NCBI RefSeq assembly: GCF_000252125.1
Contig: NZ_AHKF01000014.1
Location: 103,786-167,785 of the forward strand
DNA: 64,000 nucleotides
Direction of reading: 5' to 3'
DNA from: Flavobacterium frigoris PS1
GTDB lineage: Bacteria; Bacteroidota; Bacteroidia; Flavobacteriales; Flavobacteriaceae
Below the pieces are notes generated by a model. It was not told the DNA's origin, did not search any database, and saw only the letters and a list, made by a program, of their open reading frames with translations. Of this stretch, positions 39,235 through 48,385 are shown one piece after another. Positions within the stretch are counted from its first letter, which is position 1. Every line of letters begins with the position of its first letter. A program made the position numbers and the translations under genes.

Positions 39235-40025
39235 TACGGTGTTGTGATTTTATAATTTATAATTCCCTTCGATGTAAAAATAGATAAAATTTGGTCTTTG
39301 TAATAGAATTTTTGAAACGTTTTTTCTGAAATTTCAATTTTATACTTTTCATTTTTTGTAAGATCTTCAAAAATCAAAATACTGTTTTTGGAGAAGATAT
39401 ACTGCTGATCATTAATGATCTCGATAAAATCAAAGTTGGGGATCTTTCCTTTAGTTGCAATTTTTCCAAAAATATCGCAGGAGAACAAATTGTTATTGTC
39501 ATCAATCCAATTGAAAGTATTGAAATCTGATTGGTATTGTTTTATGCTTTCAGGGAAAGAGGTCGATATGGCTCTGTAATTGTTTTTCAAATAATCAAAA
39601 AGTCCAATTTGCTGATTCAAACTATCGTAAACCCACAGTTGATTTTGAGAAGCTATCCCGGTTGCTGCCACAATTATGGGAGTCGTGTTTTCTGTGAAAT
39701 TTATTTTCTGTACTTCATTTAGTTGATTGTCAAGTAGGACAACTGAATTAAAACTTTCGTAAAAGACGACAATTTTTAACGGATTCTGTAAGTCGATCTT
39801 GGTTATTTTTCCTAAAGTGGGGTTTTTATATTCAAAAGTTTCATCTTCTTTTATCTTATATAAAACGTTATTGGTTATTGAATAATAGAAGCCAAATTGA
39901 TCGAAGCCTAAAAAGAAATCAGCCTCACAATTAATATCATTGATTTTTGTAGTAGTTAGGCTGTCACTTTGCCCAAATGCAATTGAAAACGAGATTAATA
40001 ATAGATATGTTAATATGTTTTTCAT
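39234..40025 (-). CDS. exported protein of unknown function, beta-propeller-like
   Basis: The 263-residue protein has a signal peptide (MKNILTYLLLISFSIAFGQ). The rest is rich in short beta strands with repeated Phe/Tyr/Asn-rich turns and scattered motifs such as LWVYDSLNQQIGLFDY, suggesting a propeller or related all-beta fold. I do not recognise a named family. It is coupled to the deoxynucleoside kinase by a TAATG overlap, an arrangement I recall in other flavobacteria, but no functional link is known. Confidence 0.7.
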   Translation of the reverse strand: MKNILTYLLLISFSIAFGQSDSLTTTKINDINCEADFFLGFDQFGFYYSITNNVLYKIKEDETFEYKNPTLGKITKIDLQNPLKIVVFYESFNSVVLLDNQLNEVQKINFTENTTPIIVAATGIASQNQLWVYDSLNQQIGLFDYLKNNYRAISTSFPESIKQYQSDFNTFNWIDDNNNLFSCDIFGKIATKGKIPNFDFIEIINDQQYIFSKNSILIFEDLTKNEKYKIEISEKTFQKFYYKDQILSIFTSKGIINYKITTP

Positions 40026-40153
40026 AGAGGGCTAATTTACGCTTAAACCTTTTGTAATTACTAATGTCATTACTAAATTATTTAATTAAGTGATGTGACA
40101 ATAAAACAAATTTGCTGTCCAATTGATTATCTGAAAATTAAAACAAAATTATT

Positions 40154-40783
40154 ATGAATAAAATCATTTTTACCTTAGTATTTGCTGCTGTTTCCTATTT
40201 GGGTGTTCATGCTCAGGAATTTCAAGGAATGGCTGTATACGAGTCTAAAACCAGTACTGCCGATTTCAAAACCAGAATGGACGGGAATAAAGACATGACT
40301 CCAGATATGAAAAAAATGATGAAGGACAGAATGAAGTCCATGTTCTAAAAAACATTGATACTCAATTTTGATAAATCGGCCTCTATTTATAAAGAGGAAG
40401 AAAAGTTAGAATCACCTGGGCAGGGTGGAGGAGGAATGAGAATGATGAGCTCTATGATGGGTGGTGGCGGAACTTATTACAAAAACATAAAAGAGAAAGC
40501 ATATACGGTTGACAAGGAATTTATGGGAAAGGAATTTTTAGTAAAAGATGCGTTACCAAATTTAAAATTTAAAATGGAAGGAGGAACCCACGTAATTGGT
40601 AGGTATAACTGTTTTAAAGCAACAGTAGCTCTTGCCGTAAGCAAGTCTGATTTTAGAAACTTTAGACCTAAAAGAGAAGAAAAGGAAGCGGTGAAAACAG
40701 AGGACAAGGAAAAGAAAACTAATTTCTTGAGTGATCTTGAGATGCTAAAAGAATCGATAGTTACACCCAAAGTTACACCGTGA
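40154..40783 (+). pseudogene. GLPGLI-family protein, broken by nonsense mutation and 3' deletion
   Basis: One frame reads signal peptide (ending GVHAQ), EFQGMAVYESKTS and a Met/Lys-rich segment to KSMF, then TAA at 40346-40348, and continues in the same frame with KTLILNFDKSASIYKEEEKL and TYYKNIKEKAYTVDKEF. Intact homologues, as I remember them, read MF-E-KT here, so GAA to TAA explains the stop. The frame ends at 40783 with NFLSDLEMLKESIV..., before the GLPGLI motif and the rest of the domain. So there are two lesions: an internal stop and a missing 3' end. A TTG restart at 40355 would lack the signal peptide. Confidence 0.85.
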
Positions 40784-41169
40784 AAGCATCCACGAATTAT
40801 AAGAATATGCCTAATATAGAGCTTGGATATAATATGGTTGCTAATAAATATAGCAGTTCCACTTTTACAACTGAGAAGCCATTTGCTAAACTGGATTACT
40901 ACTTCTTCAAGAGTTTTTCCTTTGTGACCGAATATGAATTTTATCATTATTACAATAAAGCGAAAACAGTTGAAAACGAATATGATTTTTTGAGCTCGAG
41001 TTTGATTTATCAAAAGAAAGACAGTAAGTGGGAGTATAAAGTTGCGGCAACTAATATTCTAAATACGCAGACTTTAAACGATGATAATTTCTCTCAGTTT
41101 GCAACAAGAACCTCACAATATGCAGTCCAGCCCCGATATGTTATTTTTAGTTTGAAATATAATTTGTAG
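40750..41169 (+). pseudogene. 3' remnant of a TonB-dependent receptor gene
   Basis: In the +1 frame relative to the GLPGLI remnant, about 140 codons from 40750 read RIDSYTQSYTVKAS, NMPNIELGYN, KPFAKLDYYF and QPRYVIFSLKYNL: barrel strands and a C-terminal strand as in TonB-dependent receptors. No plug domain or start is present; a GTG at 40780 is unlikely to be used as there is no signal peptide. GLPGLI genes often sit just upstream of such receptors, so one deletion, with its junction near 40752, probably removed the end of one gene and most of the other. Confidence 0.85.
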
Positions 41170-41242
41170 CTATTTCCCGCTGTACACTGTATCTTTTACT
41201 GTCTAAAGAAGCCAGTAAAAGGATGCCTTTACCGTCGGGGCT
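41168..41242 (+). repeat. dispersed palindromic repeat, copy 3
   Basis: It runs from AGCTATTTCCCGCTGTACAC to TTTACCGTCGGGGCT with a central stem CTTTTACTG / CAGTAAAAG (11-base loop). Its first bases overlap the stop codon of the receptor remnant. This is the best-preserved copy in the window. Confidence 0.8.
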
Positions 41243-41248
41243 AAAACT

Positions 41249-41285
41249 AAAAAAACCTGACTAAATCAATAGTCAGGTTTTTTTT
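41249..41285. terminator. bidirectional intrinsic terminator
   Basis: A 14-bp stem AAAAAACCTGACTA / TAGTCAGGTTTTTT with a 6-base loop lies between the receptor remnant and the metK stop. Confidence 0.88.
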
Positions 41286-41310
41286 ATGTAGATCAATTCT
41301 CGTCTGCATA

Positions 41311-42561
41311 TTACAATCCAAAAGCAGTTTTAACTTGCTCAACAAAATCTAATTTCTCCCATGTAAACAATTCAACAGTAACTGTTTTTTCGTTTCCACC
41401 TGGAGCTGAGAAAGTTTTTGTAACCGTTTCTGGAGTACGTCCCATGTGCCCGTAAGCAGCAGTTTCGCTATAGATAGGGTTTCTTAATTTTAAACGTTGC
41501 TCAATAAAGTAAGGGCGCATATCAAAGATAGCTTCTACTTTTTTAGCAATTTCACCATTAGTCAAGTTTACTTTTGAAGTCCCGTAAGTATCAATAAAAA
41601 TACCCATTGGTTTCGCTACACCAATAGCATATGAAACCTGAACTAATATTTCCTCAGCAACACCTGCAGCAACAAGATTTTTAGCAATATGACGTGTAGC
41701 ATAAGCAGCGCTTCTGTCTACTTTACTTGGGTCCTTACCAGAGAAAGCTCCACCACCGTGAGCCCCTTTTCCACCGTAAGTATCAACAATGATTTTTCTT
41801 CCCGTCAAACCACTGTCTCCATGAGGTCCACCAATTACAAATTTCCCAGTAGGGTTAATGTGATATTTGATTTTATCGTTGAATAAATGTGCGCTTGAAG
41901 GGTTTTTTGCAATGATTCTTGGAATCAAAATTTCGAGGATGTCTTTTTTGATTTTTGCAAGCATAGTGCCTTCTTCATCAAAATCATCATGTTGCGTAGA
42001 GATGACAATCGCTTCAATGCGAGTTGGTTTGTTATCGTCGCTATATTCTAATGTTACTTGTGATTTTGCATCTGGACGCAAATAAGTAATTTCATTGTTT
42101 TCACGTCTTAGAATAGCCAGTTCTTGCAATAATTTATGTGATAAATCAAGTGCCAATGGCATGTAATTTTCAGTTTCATTAGTTGCGTAACCAAACATCA
42201 TTCCTTGATCCCCAGCACCCTGGTCTTCAGGATTCGCTCTATCAACACCTTGGTTGATGTCAGCAGATTGCTCGTGGATGGCGGATAAAATGCCACATGA
42301 ATCTGCTTCAAACATGTATGCGCTTTTGGTGTAACCAATTTTCTTGATGACATCACGTGTTATTTGTTGTACATCTAAGTACGTATTCGATTTTACTTCA
42401 CCAGCCAGAATTACCTGTCCTGTAGTTACTAATGTTTCACAAGCAACCTTTGAATTGGCGTCAAATGCCAAAAAGTTATCAATTAATGCATCTGAAATTT
42501 GATCTGCAATTTTGTCCGGATGTCCTTCACTCACAGATTCTGACGTAAATAAATATGCCAT
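41311..42561 (-). CDS. metK: S-adenosylmethionine synthetase
   Basis: Starting at ATG 42561 ([17 protein letters not shown]) the protein has 416 residues. The signatures [25 protein letters not shown] and [16 protein letters not shown] are all present. It makes SAM from methionine and ATP. A longer in-frame start at 42636 falls inside the structured leader and adds a non-homologous segment. SAM is both the product and the signal sensed by the two S-box riboswitches in this window; metK itself has no S-box but has an unusual hairpin-rich leader. Confidence 0.97.
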   Translation of the reverse strand: MAYLFTSESVSEGHPDKIADQISDALIDNFLAFDANSKVACETLVTTGQVILAGEVKSNTYLDVQQITRDVIKKIGYTKSAYMFEADSCGILSAIHEQSADINQGVDRANPEDQGAGDQGMMFGYATNETENYMPLALDLSHKLLQELAILRRENNEITYLRPDAKSQVTLEYSDDNKPTRIEAIVISTQHDDFDEEGTMLAKIKKDILEILIPRIIAKNPSSAHLFNDKIKYHINPTGKFVIGGPHGDSGLTGRKIIVDTYGGKGAHGGGAFSGKDPSKVDRSAAYATRHIAKNLVAAGVAEEILVQVSYAIGVAKPMGIFIDTYGTSKVNLTNGEIAKKVEAIFDMRPYFIEQRLKLRNPIYSETAAYGHMGRTPETVTKTFSAPGGNEKTVTVELFTWEKLDFVEQVKTAFGL

Positions 42562-42610
42562 AATAAATATAAATTTAAAATTAGGTGAGAAAAAATAATT
42601 GCTAGAAATA

Positions 42611-42687
42611 CTAAAGGAGAGTTTCTGCTTTAGCATTTTTTCTACTGAAAATATTCAGTATTCATAATGAATTTGGTTCATTATGAA
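42611..42687 (-). promoter_or_regulatory. metK leader with three consecutive perfect hairpins
   Basis: Between the promoter and the start codon lie three adjacent inverted repeats: TTCATAATGAA / TTCATTATGAA (42661-42687, 11-bp stem, 5-base loop), TACTGAA / TTCAGTA (42643-42660, 7-bp stem) and CTAAAG / CTTTAG (42611-42633, 6-bp stem). No S-box sequence (GAGGGA...GATGAAGCC) is present. The region could be a regulatory RNA, or the 11-bp dyad could be an operator. Confidence 0.6.
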
Positions 42688-42729
42688 GAGGTTGCAATCA
42701 GTTCAAATTTTTCCTCTTGTATTCGCGTG

Positions 42730-42759
42730 CAAATGTATGAAACGATTTTGAATTGCAAA
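42730..42759 (-). promoter_or_regulatory. promoter of metK
   Basis: The minus strand reads TTTG, 18 bases, TACATTTG, an excellent fit to the Bacteroidota consensus. It predicts a leader of about 160 bases before metK, containing the three hairpins. Confidence 0.7.
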
Positions 42760-43223
42760 TTAATCTTGTCATTTTTTTTTGAGCAATGTTGAGGAGAGCT
42801 AATAAATATTTGTTAAGTCATAATTAGCTATTTCATTTAATTCGTAAATGGTTACGACCATTTTTTATAGTAATTACATCTTTGTGCTGCTGTTATTTAT
42901 ACCGGAAAACAGCTATTTTTTTTAATGAGGGTTTTAGTTTTATTGTTTGAAAGCCTTTTGCCAAATGAAACTTCTATTAATTGATATTGTATGTAATTTA
43001 GCTTTTTATTAAATTATATTATTATTTATGACTTTTTTCTTAAGTAAATCTCTTAAAAAATGCTTTATAACTGATATTGTGTTAGTTAGTCGAGTTTGTT
43101 TTATTGTAAGACCTATGTTTTGTTAAATTTGTTAAGCACAGAAATTAACAATGGTAAAATAGTTTTTCAAGGTTAATTTTCTTTTTTAAAGCAGCAGTGT
43201 CCAAATCGTTAAAATAATTGTTT
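42760..43223. other. AT-rich gap, no recognised content
   Basis: About 460 bases between the metK promoter and the small gene at 43244. No open frame, RNA gene or repeat could be supported. Confidence 0.5.
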
Positions 43224-43243
43224 AACTAAAAAATAATTTAATT

Positions 43244-43546
43244 ATGAAAGCAATCGAAGACGGTTTTGTATTGGAAACCACCAATAAAAAGAAACGTAAA
43301 ACAGAAAGTAATAAATGGGATAAATGTCTTACGGATTACAAGAATTATTTTGAGGAATATAAAAAGCATTACAAAAACTCTCAAAATGGAGATAAATTTT
43401 CATTGTCTCAATATCCATATATGAGAGCTAGATGGGAAGTCCTAAAAGAACGTATTATTAAAGCGCATAGCAATAATTCATTGACCAAGAAGCAAATTCA
43501 AAAAGTGGTTAATATAAATATGAAAATAGTTAAGATTTACTTTTAG
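43244..43546 (+). CDS. small basic protein of unknown function
   Basis: A 100-residue protein rich in Lys and Tyr (KKKRKTESNKWDKCL; YKNYFEEYKKHYKN), predicted helical, with no signal peptide or membrane helix. The start ATG follows an A-rich leader whose 15 bases are identical to the leader of the next small gene (43741). I do not recognise the family; a nucleic-acid-binding or structural role is possible from charge only. Confidence 0.6.
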   Translation: MKAIEDGFVLETTNKKKRKTESNKWDKCLTDYKNYFEEYKKHYKNSQNGDKFSLSQYPYMRARWEVLKERIIKAHSNNSLTKKQIQKVVNINMKIVKIYF

Positions 43547-43740
43547 CAACATAGAAGAAGTTGATATAATAGACTATTAAGTGCGCTGGTATAAAAGAAT
43601 CATAGTTCATAAACAAGGCAAAATACATTTGATGTTTTTTTTGAAAATTCAATTCTTGGCAATAAATTTGATTGTAAGTGCTTTCGGTTCTGTTCATAGA
43701 TTTAATTCGTAAGAAAACAAACAACTAAAAAATAATTATC

Positions 43741-43932
43741 ATGAAAACACCAAAAAAATTGCTCCCCGATCTTCTAGTCAGGCAAACAAGAGCTGACGAT
43801 AATAAAGCAACAAGCGAATTGGTTAGCCCGAGGTTCGAAATAAAATCAAGCCCTAGTTTTAAACACAAAAAAGCTTCAAATCCATTATTAGTCCAAATGT
43901 ATTCTCAAGAAAATGAGATTCTTTTTATCTAA
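43741..43932 (+). CDS. very small protein of unknown function
   Basis: A 63-residue frame (MKTPKKLLPDLLVRQTRADD...), with no membrane helix or known motif. The main support for a real gene is its leader, which repeats exactly the 15 bases AACTAAAAAATAATT found before the gene at 43244, three bases before the ATG. A hairpin terminator lies about 100 bases downstream. Coding status is uncertain. Confidence 0.45.
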   Translation: MKTPKKLLPDLLVRQTRADDNKATSELVSPRFEIKSSPSFKHKKASNPLLVQMYSQENEILFI

Positions 43933-44028
43933 ATCAAATAGATATGATTTAGAAGTTTTATTTGGTAAGCGTAGTAAAATAAAATATTTCTATATGGAAG
44001 ATGATAAATGTAATATGTCTGAAGTTTC

Positions 44029-44074
44029 ACAATAATACCCTGAAAACGATATTGTTTTTGGGGTATTATTTTTT
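44029..44074 (+). terminator. intrinsic terminator
   Basis: A stem CAATAATACCC / GGGTATTATT with a 20-base loop is followed by eight T. It separates the small genes from the riboswitch-controlled operon. Confidence 0.8.
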
Positions 44075-44128
44075 TTAGAGTTATTGGATTTGTTTTTTCG
44101 TAAAAACAAAAATCAATTCGTATTAATA

Positions 44129-44160
44129 TTTGGTTGTTTAGAAAAATAGTAGTTAATTTG
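44129..44160 (+). promoter_or_regulatory. candidate promoter of the riboswitch-metX/thrA transcript
   Basis: TTTG (44129-44132), 20 bases, TTAATTTG (44153-44160), one mismatch to TAnnTTTG. It would start transcription about 20 bases before the riboswitch P1 stem. Confidence 0.45.
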
Positions 44161-44188
44161 TCGTATTAAGTTCATCAACGTATTGAAA

Positions 44189-44295
44189 TGTTATAAAGAA
44201 AGGACGAGGGATTAGACCCGATGAAGCCTTAGCAACCCTTTGAGAAATCGAAGAAGGTGCTGCATTCTACCACTCCCAAAAGTGGAAAGATAACA
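44189..44295 (+). promoter_or_regulatory. SAM-I (S-box) riboswitch
   Basis: The conserved aptamer core is present: GAGGGATTAGACCCGATGAAG, CCTTAGCAACC, GGTGCTGCATTCTACC and GAAAGATAAC. The P1 stem can form between TGTTAT (44189) and ATAACA (44290). It lies 76 bases before the MetX-AK-HSD start. When SAM is high it should lower expression of the downstream gene. The expression platform is not obvious. Confidence 0.92.
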
Positions 44296-44370
44296 ACAAG
44301 AATTTCTCTAGTATCTGTCTAGTTTTTTCTTTCTAATATTTCCAAATCAAAATCAAAATCAATAAAAGAT

Positions 44371-47300
44371 TTGACATTGGAAAATAAACCAAAACATATT
44401 ACCATACAAAATTTCACCACTCATAATGGTGCATTATACGCTAGCATTAACTTAAGTTATCAAGTTTTTGGCGCTCCACTGCATACCGCTCCCATTATTG
44501 TAATTAATCATGCCTTGACCGGAAATTCCCAAGTTATTGGAGAATCAGGTTGGTGGAATGATATCGTGGGTGTCGATAAAACAATTGATACTAGAAAATA
44601 TACCATCGTCTCTTTTGACGTTCCCGGTAATGGCTTCAACGCACCTACCATCGAGAATTACAGAGATTTTATTGCAAGAGATATTGCAAGAATTTTTATT
44701 GAAGGACTTCGGTTTTTGAAAATCGATAATTTATTTGCACTTATTGGTGGCTCTGTTGGTGGAGGGATTGCCTGGGAAATTTTGGCCTTAGAGCCTAAAC
44801 TCGCGCAAAACTTTATTCCCATTGCTACTGATTGGAAAGCGACTGACTGGTTGATTGCTAATTGCTATTTGCAAGAACAAATCCTTAATAATTCTAAAAA
44901 ACCTATTGAAGACGCACGTATTCACGCCATGTTGTGTTACCGAACGCCTGAATCTTTTAAAGAAAAATTTAATAGAAATCTCAATGAACAACTAGAAACG
45001 TTCAAAGTAGAAAGTTGGTTGAATTACCATGGAGAAAAATTAGAAAAAAGGTTTCAGCTTTCGGCATATAAAATGATGAACCAATTGTTGAAAACGATTG
45101 ATATAACTAGGAATCATGAGTCTTTAGAATCGGTTATTTCAAAAGTGGATGCAAACATATACATTGTAGGAATCAATTCGGATTTGTTTTTTACAGCAAA
45201 GGAGAATAGAGATACGTACAACGAGATTAAAAAATTTAAAAATAATGTATTCTATAGTGAGATTGACTCACAACATGGGCACGATGCTTTCTTGATGGAA
45301 TACGAACAATTAGACAATTTGTTAGAAGTTGTTTTCAAAAATAAAAAACAAATGAAAATAGTAAAATTTGGCGGTAAATCTTTAGCTAACGGTGATGGTA
45401 TCCATAAAGTTTTGGATATTATTGAGGGTAAAATAAAACAAGAAGAGAAAATTGCAATCGTAGTTTCGGCAAGAGGAAAAGCAACAGATGAGCTGGACGA
45501 CATTCTTACTATTGCAGCCAAAAACGGAAACTATAAGCCACTATTAGAAAGTTTTAAAACCTATCAAAAAGATGGTTTTGATGCGGTTGATTTTTCGATA
45601 GAATTTGATAAATTAGATAAACTTTTTGAAGGAGTGAGCCTGATTGGCGATTATAGCGTTAAGATCCAAGACCAGATTTTAGCACATGGTGAATTGCTTT
45701 CAGCTAAATTATTAGTGTTTTTGTTGAATCAAAAAGGCATTTCTGCGAAACTAGCAGACACCAGAGAATTAATTATTACCGATTCTAATTTTGGAGATGC
45801 GCAACCATTAGATGCTGTTTCAAAGAAAAATATCATCCAGATTTTTAAAGAAAACAAAGATTCTGTTTTGGTGATTACTGGTTTCATTGGTTCGAATGTG
45901 AAACACGAAACCACTACCTTGGGAAGAAACGGAAGTAATTATACCGCATCATTGGTTGCTAATTATATCAATGCCGAGGAATTGCAGAACTTCACTCATG
46001 TGGACGGAATTTATACTGCCAATCCGGAGTTGGTTCTAGACGCGAAGAAAATTGAATCGTTGTCGTATAACGAGGCAAACGAGATGGCTAATTTTGGTGC
46101 GACCATTTTACATGCAAAAACGATTGTTCCGTTGTTGGAAAAAAATATACCGCTTCGAATTCTGAATACATTCAATCACGAAAACAATGGAACGTTAATC
46201 ACTTCAAATTCGAATGCAGTCGGAATTAAAACATTGTCTGTATTAGAGAATGTGTCTTTGGTAAACTTAGAAGGAAGAGGGCTATTAGGAAAAACAGGTG
46301 TTGATGCCCGTATTTTTAGAGTGATGGGGGATAATGATATCAGTGTAAGTATCATTTCTCAAGGTTCTTCAGAAAGAGGAATTGGACTTGTTGTCGCCGC
46401 TGATAAAGCTACAAAAGCAATGATCGAATTAGAGAAAGAGTTCGAAAATGATTTCTATTCTAAGGATGTCAATAAGATTACAGTTGTAGACAATGTATCG
46501 GTGATTTCGATTATTGGTCAAGATTTAAGCACATTCCATAAGCCTTATACGGCTTTGATTAAAAATAAAATTGTTCCTATTCTTTTCAATAATACGGTTA
46601 CAGGTAAGAACGTAAGTTTAGTGGTGAAAAAATCAGAACTAAACAAAGCATTAAATGTGATTCACGGAGAGATATTTGGAGTTGCAAAGAAAATCAACAT
46701 TGCCATTTTTGGGCACGGATTAGTGGGAGGAACCTTAATCAATCAAATTTTAGAATCAGCGGAAGCCATCGAAAAAAGAAAAGACATCAAATTGAATGTT
46801 TTTGCTATTGCTAATTCTAGAAGTGTTCTTTTGAATAAAAATGGAGTTTCGGCTAACTGGAAAAACGAAATTCAAACCAACGGCTCTTCTTACACTATTA
46901 ATGATGTTATCGCTTACGCAAATGAGCACCACTTGGAGAACTTGATTGCGATTGACAATACAGCTAGTGCTGCTTTTGTGGAGAATTATATTCCACTTGC
47001 TGAAAGTAGTTTTGATTTGATCTCATCTAATAAAGTGGCAAATACGCTAAGTTATGGTTTTTATAAAGAGTTAAGAAAAGTATTGGCTGACAATCAAAAA
47101 AACTATTTGTATGAAACTAATGTAGGAGCTGGGTTACCATTAATTGATACGATAAAATTACTGCATCTTTCGGGTGAAAATATCACAAAAATTAAAGGCG
47201 TTTTCTCTGGGACATTGAGTTATTTATTCAATAATTTCTCAGCTAAGGATGTTCCATTTAGTGAAATATTGAAAGAAGCGATCGATAGCGGATTTACTGA

Positions 47301-47763
47301 GCCCGATCCTAGGGAAGATTTAGGCGGTAATGACGTAGGAAGAAAACTATTGATTCTAGCAAGAGAACTAGACTTACAAAATGAGTTTGAAGAAATTGAT
47401 ATTCAAAATTTAATTCCAGAACACTTACGTGAAGGAAGTGCAGCCGATTTCTTGACTAAGTTGAAAGAGTTTGATCCTATTTATGATAAAATAAAAAAAG
47501 ATCAAAAGCCCAATCACGTGTTGAGATACATCGGAGAATTGTCTGGAGATTTACAGCATGATAAAGGAATTTTGGAAGTAAAATTAGTTTCCGTACCTTC
47601 GGATACCGCTTTAGGTGGTTTGAAAGGTTCCGATTCTTTCTTCGAAATCTACACCGAATCATACGGAGACCGACCGATTGTAATTCAAGGAGCCGGAGCC
47701 GGATCAGCAGTTACTGCCAGAGGAGTTTTTGGAGATATCTTGAGATTGTCGGATAAAGGCTAA
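44371..47763 (+). CDS. trifunctional fusion: MetX-like homoserine acyltransferase - aspartate kinase - homoserine dehydrogenase
   Basis: The 1130-residue protein joins three enzymes. Residues 1-327 are an alpha/beta-hydrolase of the MetX family with a nucleophile elbow GGSVGGG (Ser128), Asp271 and His304 in GHDAF. Residues 328 to about 770 are aspartate kinase (MKIVKFGGKSLAN; GRNGSNYTASL) with ACT domains. From about 775 comes homoserine dehydrogenase (IAIFGHGLVGGT; SSNKVANTL; PDPREDLGGNDVGRKL). The chain thus covers aspartate phosphorylation, reduction of the semialdehyde and acylation of homoserine toward methionine. No ATG fits: the start is TTG 44371 or more likely TTG 44377. An upstream in-frame stop at 44320 limits the N-terminus. 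Transcription is behind an S-box riboswitch. Confidence 0.92.
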   Translation: MTLENKPKHITIQNFTTHNGALYASINLSYQVFGAPLHTAPIIVINHALTGNSQVIGESGWWNDIVGVDKTIDTRKYTIVSFDVPGNGFNAPTIENYRDFIARDIARIFIEGLRFLKIDNLFALIGGSVGGGIAWEILALEPKLAQNFIPIATDWKATDWLIANCYLQEQILNNSKKPIEDARIHAMLCYRTPESFKEKFNRNLNEQLETFKVESWLNYHGEKLEKRFQLSAYKMMNQLLKTIDITRNHESLESVISKVDANIYIVGINSDLFFTAKENRDTYNEIKKFKNNVFYSEIDSQHGHDAFLMEYEQLDNLLEVVFKNKKQMKIVKFGGKSLANGDGIHKVLDIIEGKIKQEEKIAIVVSARGKATDELDDILTIAAKNGNYKPLLESFKTYQKDGFDAVDFSIEFDKLDKLFEGVSLIGDYSVKIQDQILAHGELLSAKLLVFLLNQKGISAKLADTRELIITDSNFGDAQPLDAVSKKNIIQIFKENKDSVLVITGFIGSNVKHETTTLGRNGSNYTASLVANYINAEELQNFTHVDGIYTANPELVLDAKKIESLSYNEANEMANFGATILHAKTIVPLLEKNIPLRILNTFNHENNGTLITSNSNAVGIKTLSVLENVSLVNLEGRGLLGKTGVDARIFRVMGDNDISVSIISQGSSERGIGLVVAADKATKAMIELEKEFENDFYSKDVNKITVVDNVSVISIIGQDLSTFHKPYTALIKNKIVPILFNNTVTGKNVSLVVKKSELNKALNVIHGEIFGVAKKINIAIFGHGLVGGTLINQILESAEAIEKRKDIKLNVFAIANSRSVLLNKNGVSANWKNEIQTNGSSYTINDVIAYANEHHLENLIAIDNTASAAFVENYIPLAESSFDLISSNKVANTLSYGFYKELRKVLADNQKNYLYETNVGAGLPLIDTIKLLHLSGENITKIKGVFSGTLSYLFNNFSAKDVPFSEILKEAIDSGFTEPDPREDLGGNDVGRKLLILARELDLQNEFEEIDIQNLIPEHLREGSAADFLTKLKEFDPIYDKIKKDQKPNHVLRYIGELSGDLQHDKGILEVKLVSVPSDTALGGLKGSDSFFEIYTESYGDRPIVIQGAGAGSAVTARGVFGDILRLSDKG

Positions 47764-47864
47764 TGATTTAAGATTGTAGAATGACTATTTTGATGTCATA
47801 TTTAAAAAAAATAAAAATCCGCGTTTAAAATCCGTTTTATCCGCGTTCAAATAAAAAACAAATA

Positions 47865-48299
47865 ATGAAAATCACATTAAATAGAGTAAACGACAATTTC
47901 CATTTTGAATTAAAAAACGAACGTGGTCATATTGTAAATGTAGATAGCCGCCCAGAATTTGGTGGCGATGATCAAGGACCAAGCCCAATGGAATTAGTAT
48001 TAATGGGAGTTGCGGGTTGTAGCGCCATTGATATGATTTCGATTCTAAAAAAACAACGCCAAGAAATTTCTTCTTTCAAAGCAGAGGTTGAGGGAGAACG
48101 TGTTCAAGTAGGCGAAGCAAAACCGTTTAAGGACATTCATTTGGTTTTTTACTTAGAAGGAAATATAAAAGAAGACAAAGCCGCAAAAGCAGCCCAGCTT
48201 TCGTTTGATAAATATTGCTCGGTTTCTAAAACTTTAGAACCTACGGCAACAATACACTATAAAGTAGTTTTGAATAATGTTGAATTAGCTAAAATTTAA
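47865..48299 (+). CDS. OsmC family protein
   Basis: The 144-residue protein has the OsmC/YhfA fold signature: GPSPMELVLMGVAGCSAID (peroxidatic-type Cys) and the second conserved Cys in DKYCSVSK. Family members reduce organic or fatty-acid hydroperoxides with thiols; YhfA-like members have unknown substrates. It lies between the MetX-AK-HSD fusion and metZ, consistent with a thiol-related role, though that is inference. Confidence 0.9.
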   Translation: MKITLNRVNDNFHFELKNERGHIVNVDSRPEFGGDDQGPSPMELVLMGVAGCSAIDMISILKKQRQEISSFKAEVEGERVQVGEAKPFKDIHLVFYLEGNIKEDKAAKAAQLSFDKYCSVSKTLEPTATIHYKVVLNNVELAKI

Positions 48300-48385
48300 A
48301 AATAAAAATTATTGTTTAAGAAAATGTTGTGTGAATTGATTAATTCCAACAACTTGAAACCTTAAACTTGAAACAAAAATATAAA

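Noticed and set aside
40477..41013. 178-residue minus-strand frame opposite the GLPGLI/TonB remnants
   Set aside because: It is antisense to two recognisable remnants and has no family features; it is a by-product of their composition.
42562..42636. 25-residue N-terminal extension of MetK
   Set aside because: The extension lies in the hairpin leader, has no homology to MetK N-termini, and ATG 42561 gives the standard [16 protein letters not shown] start.
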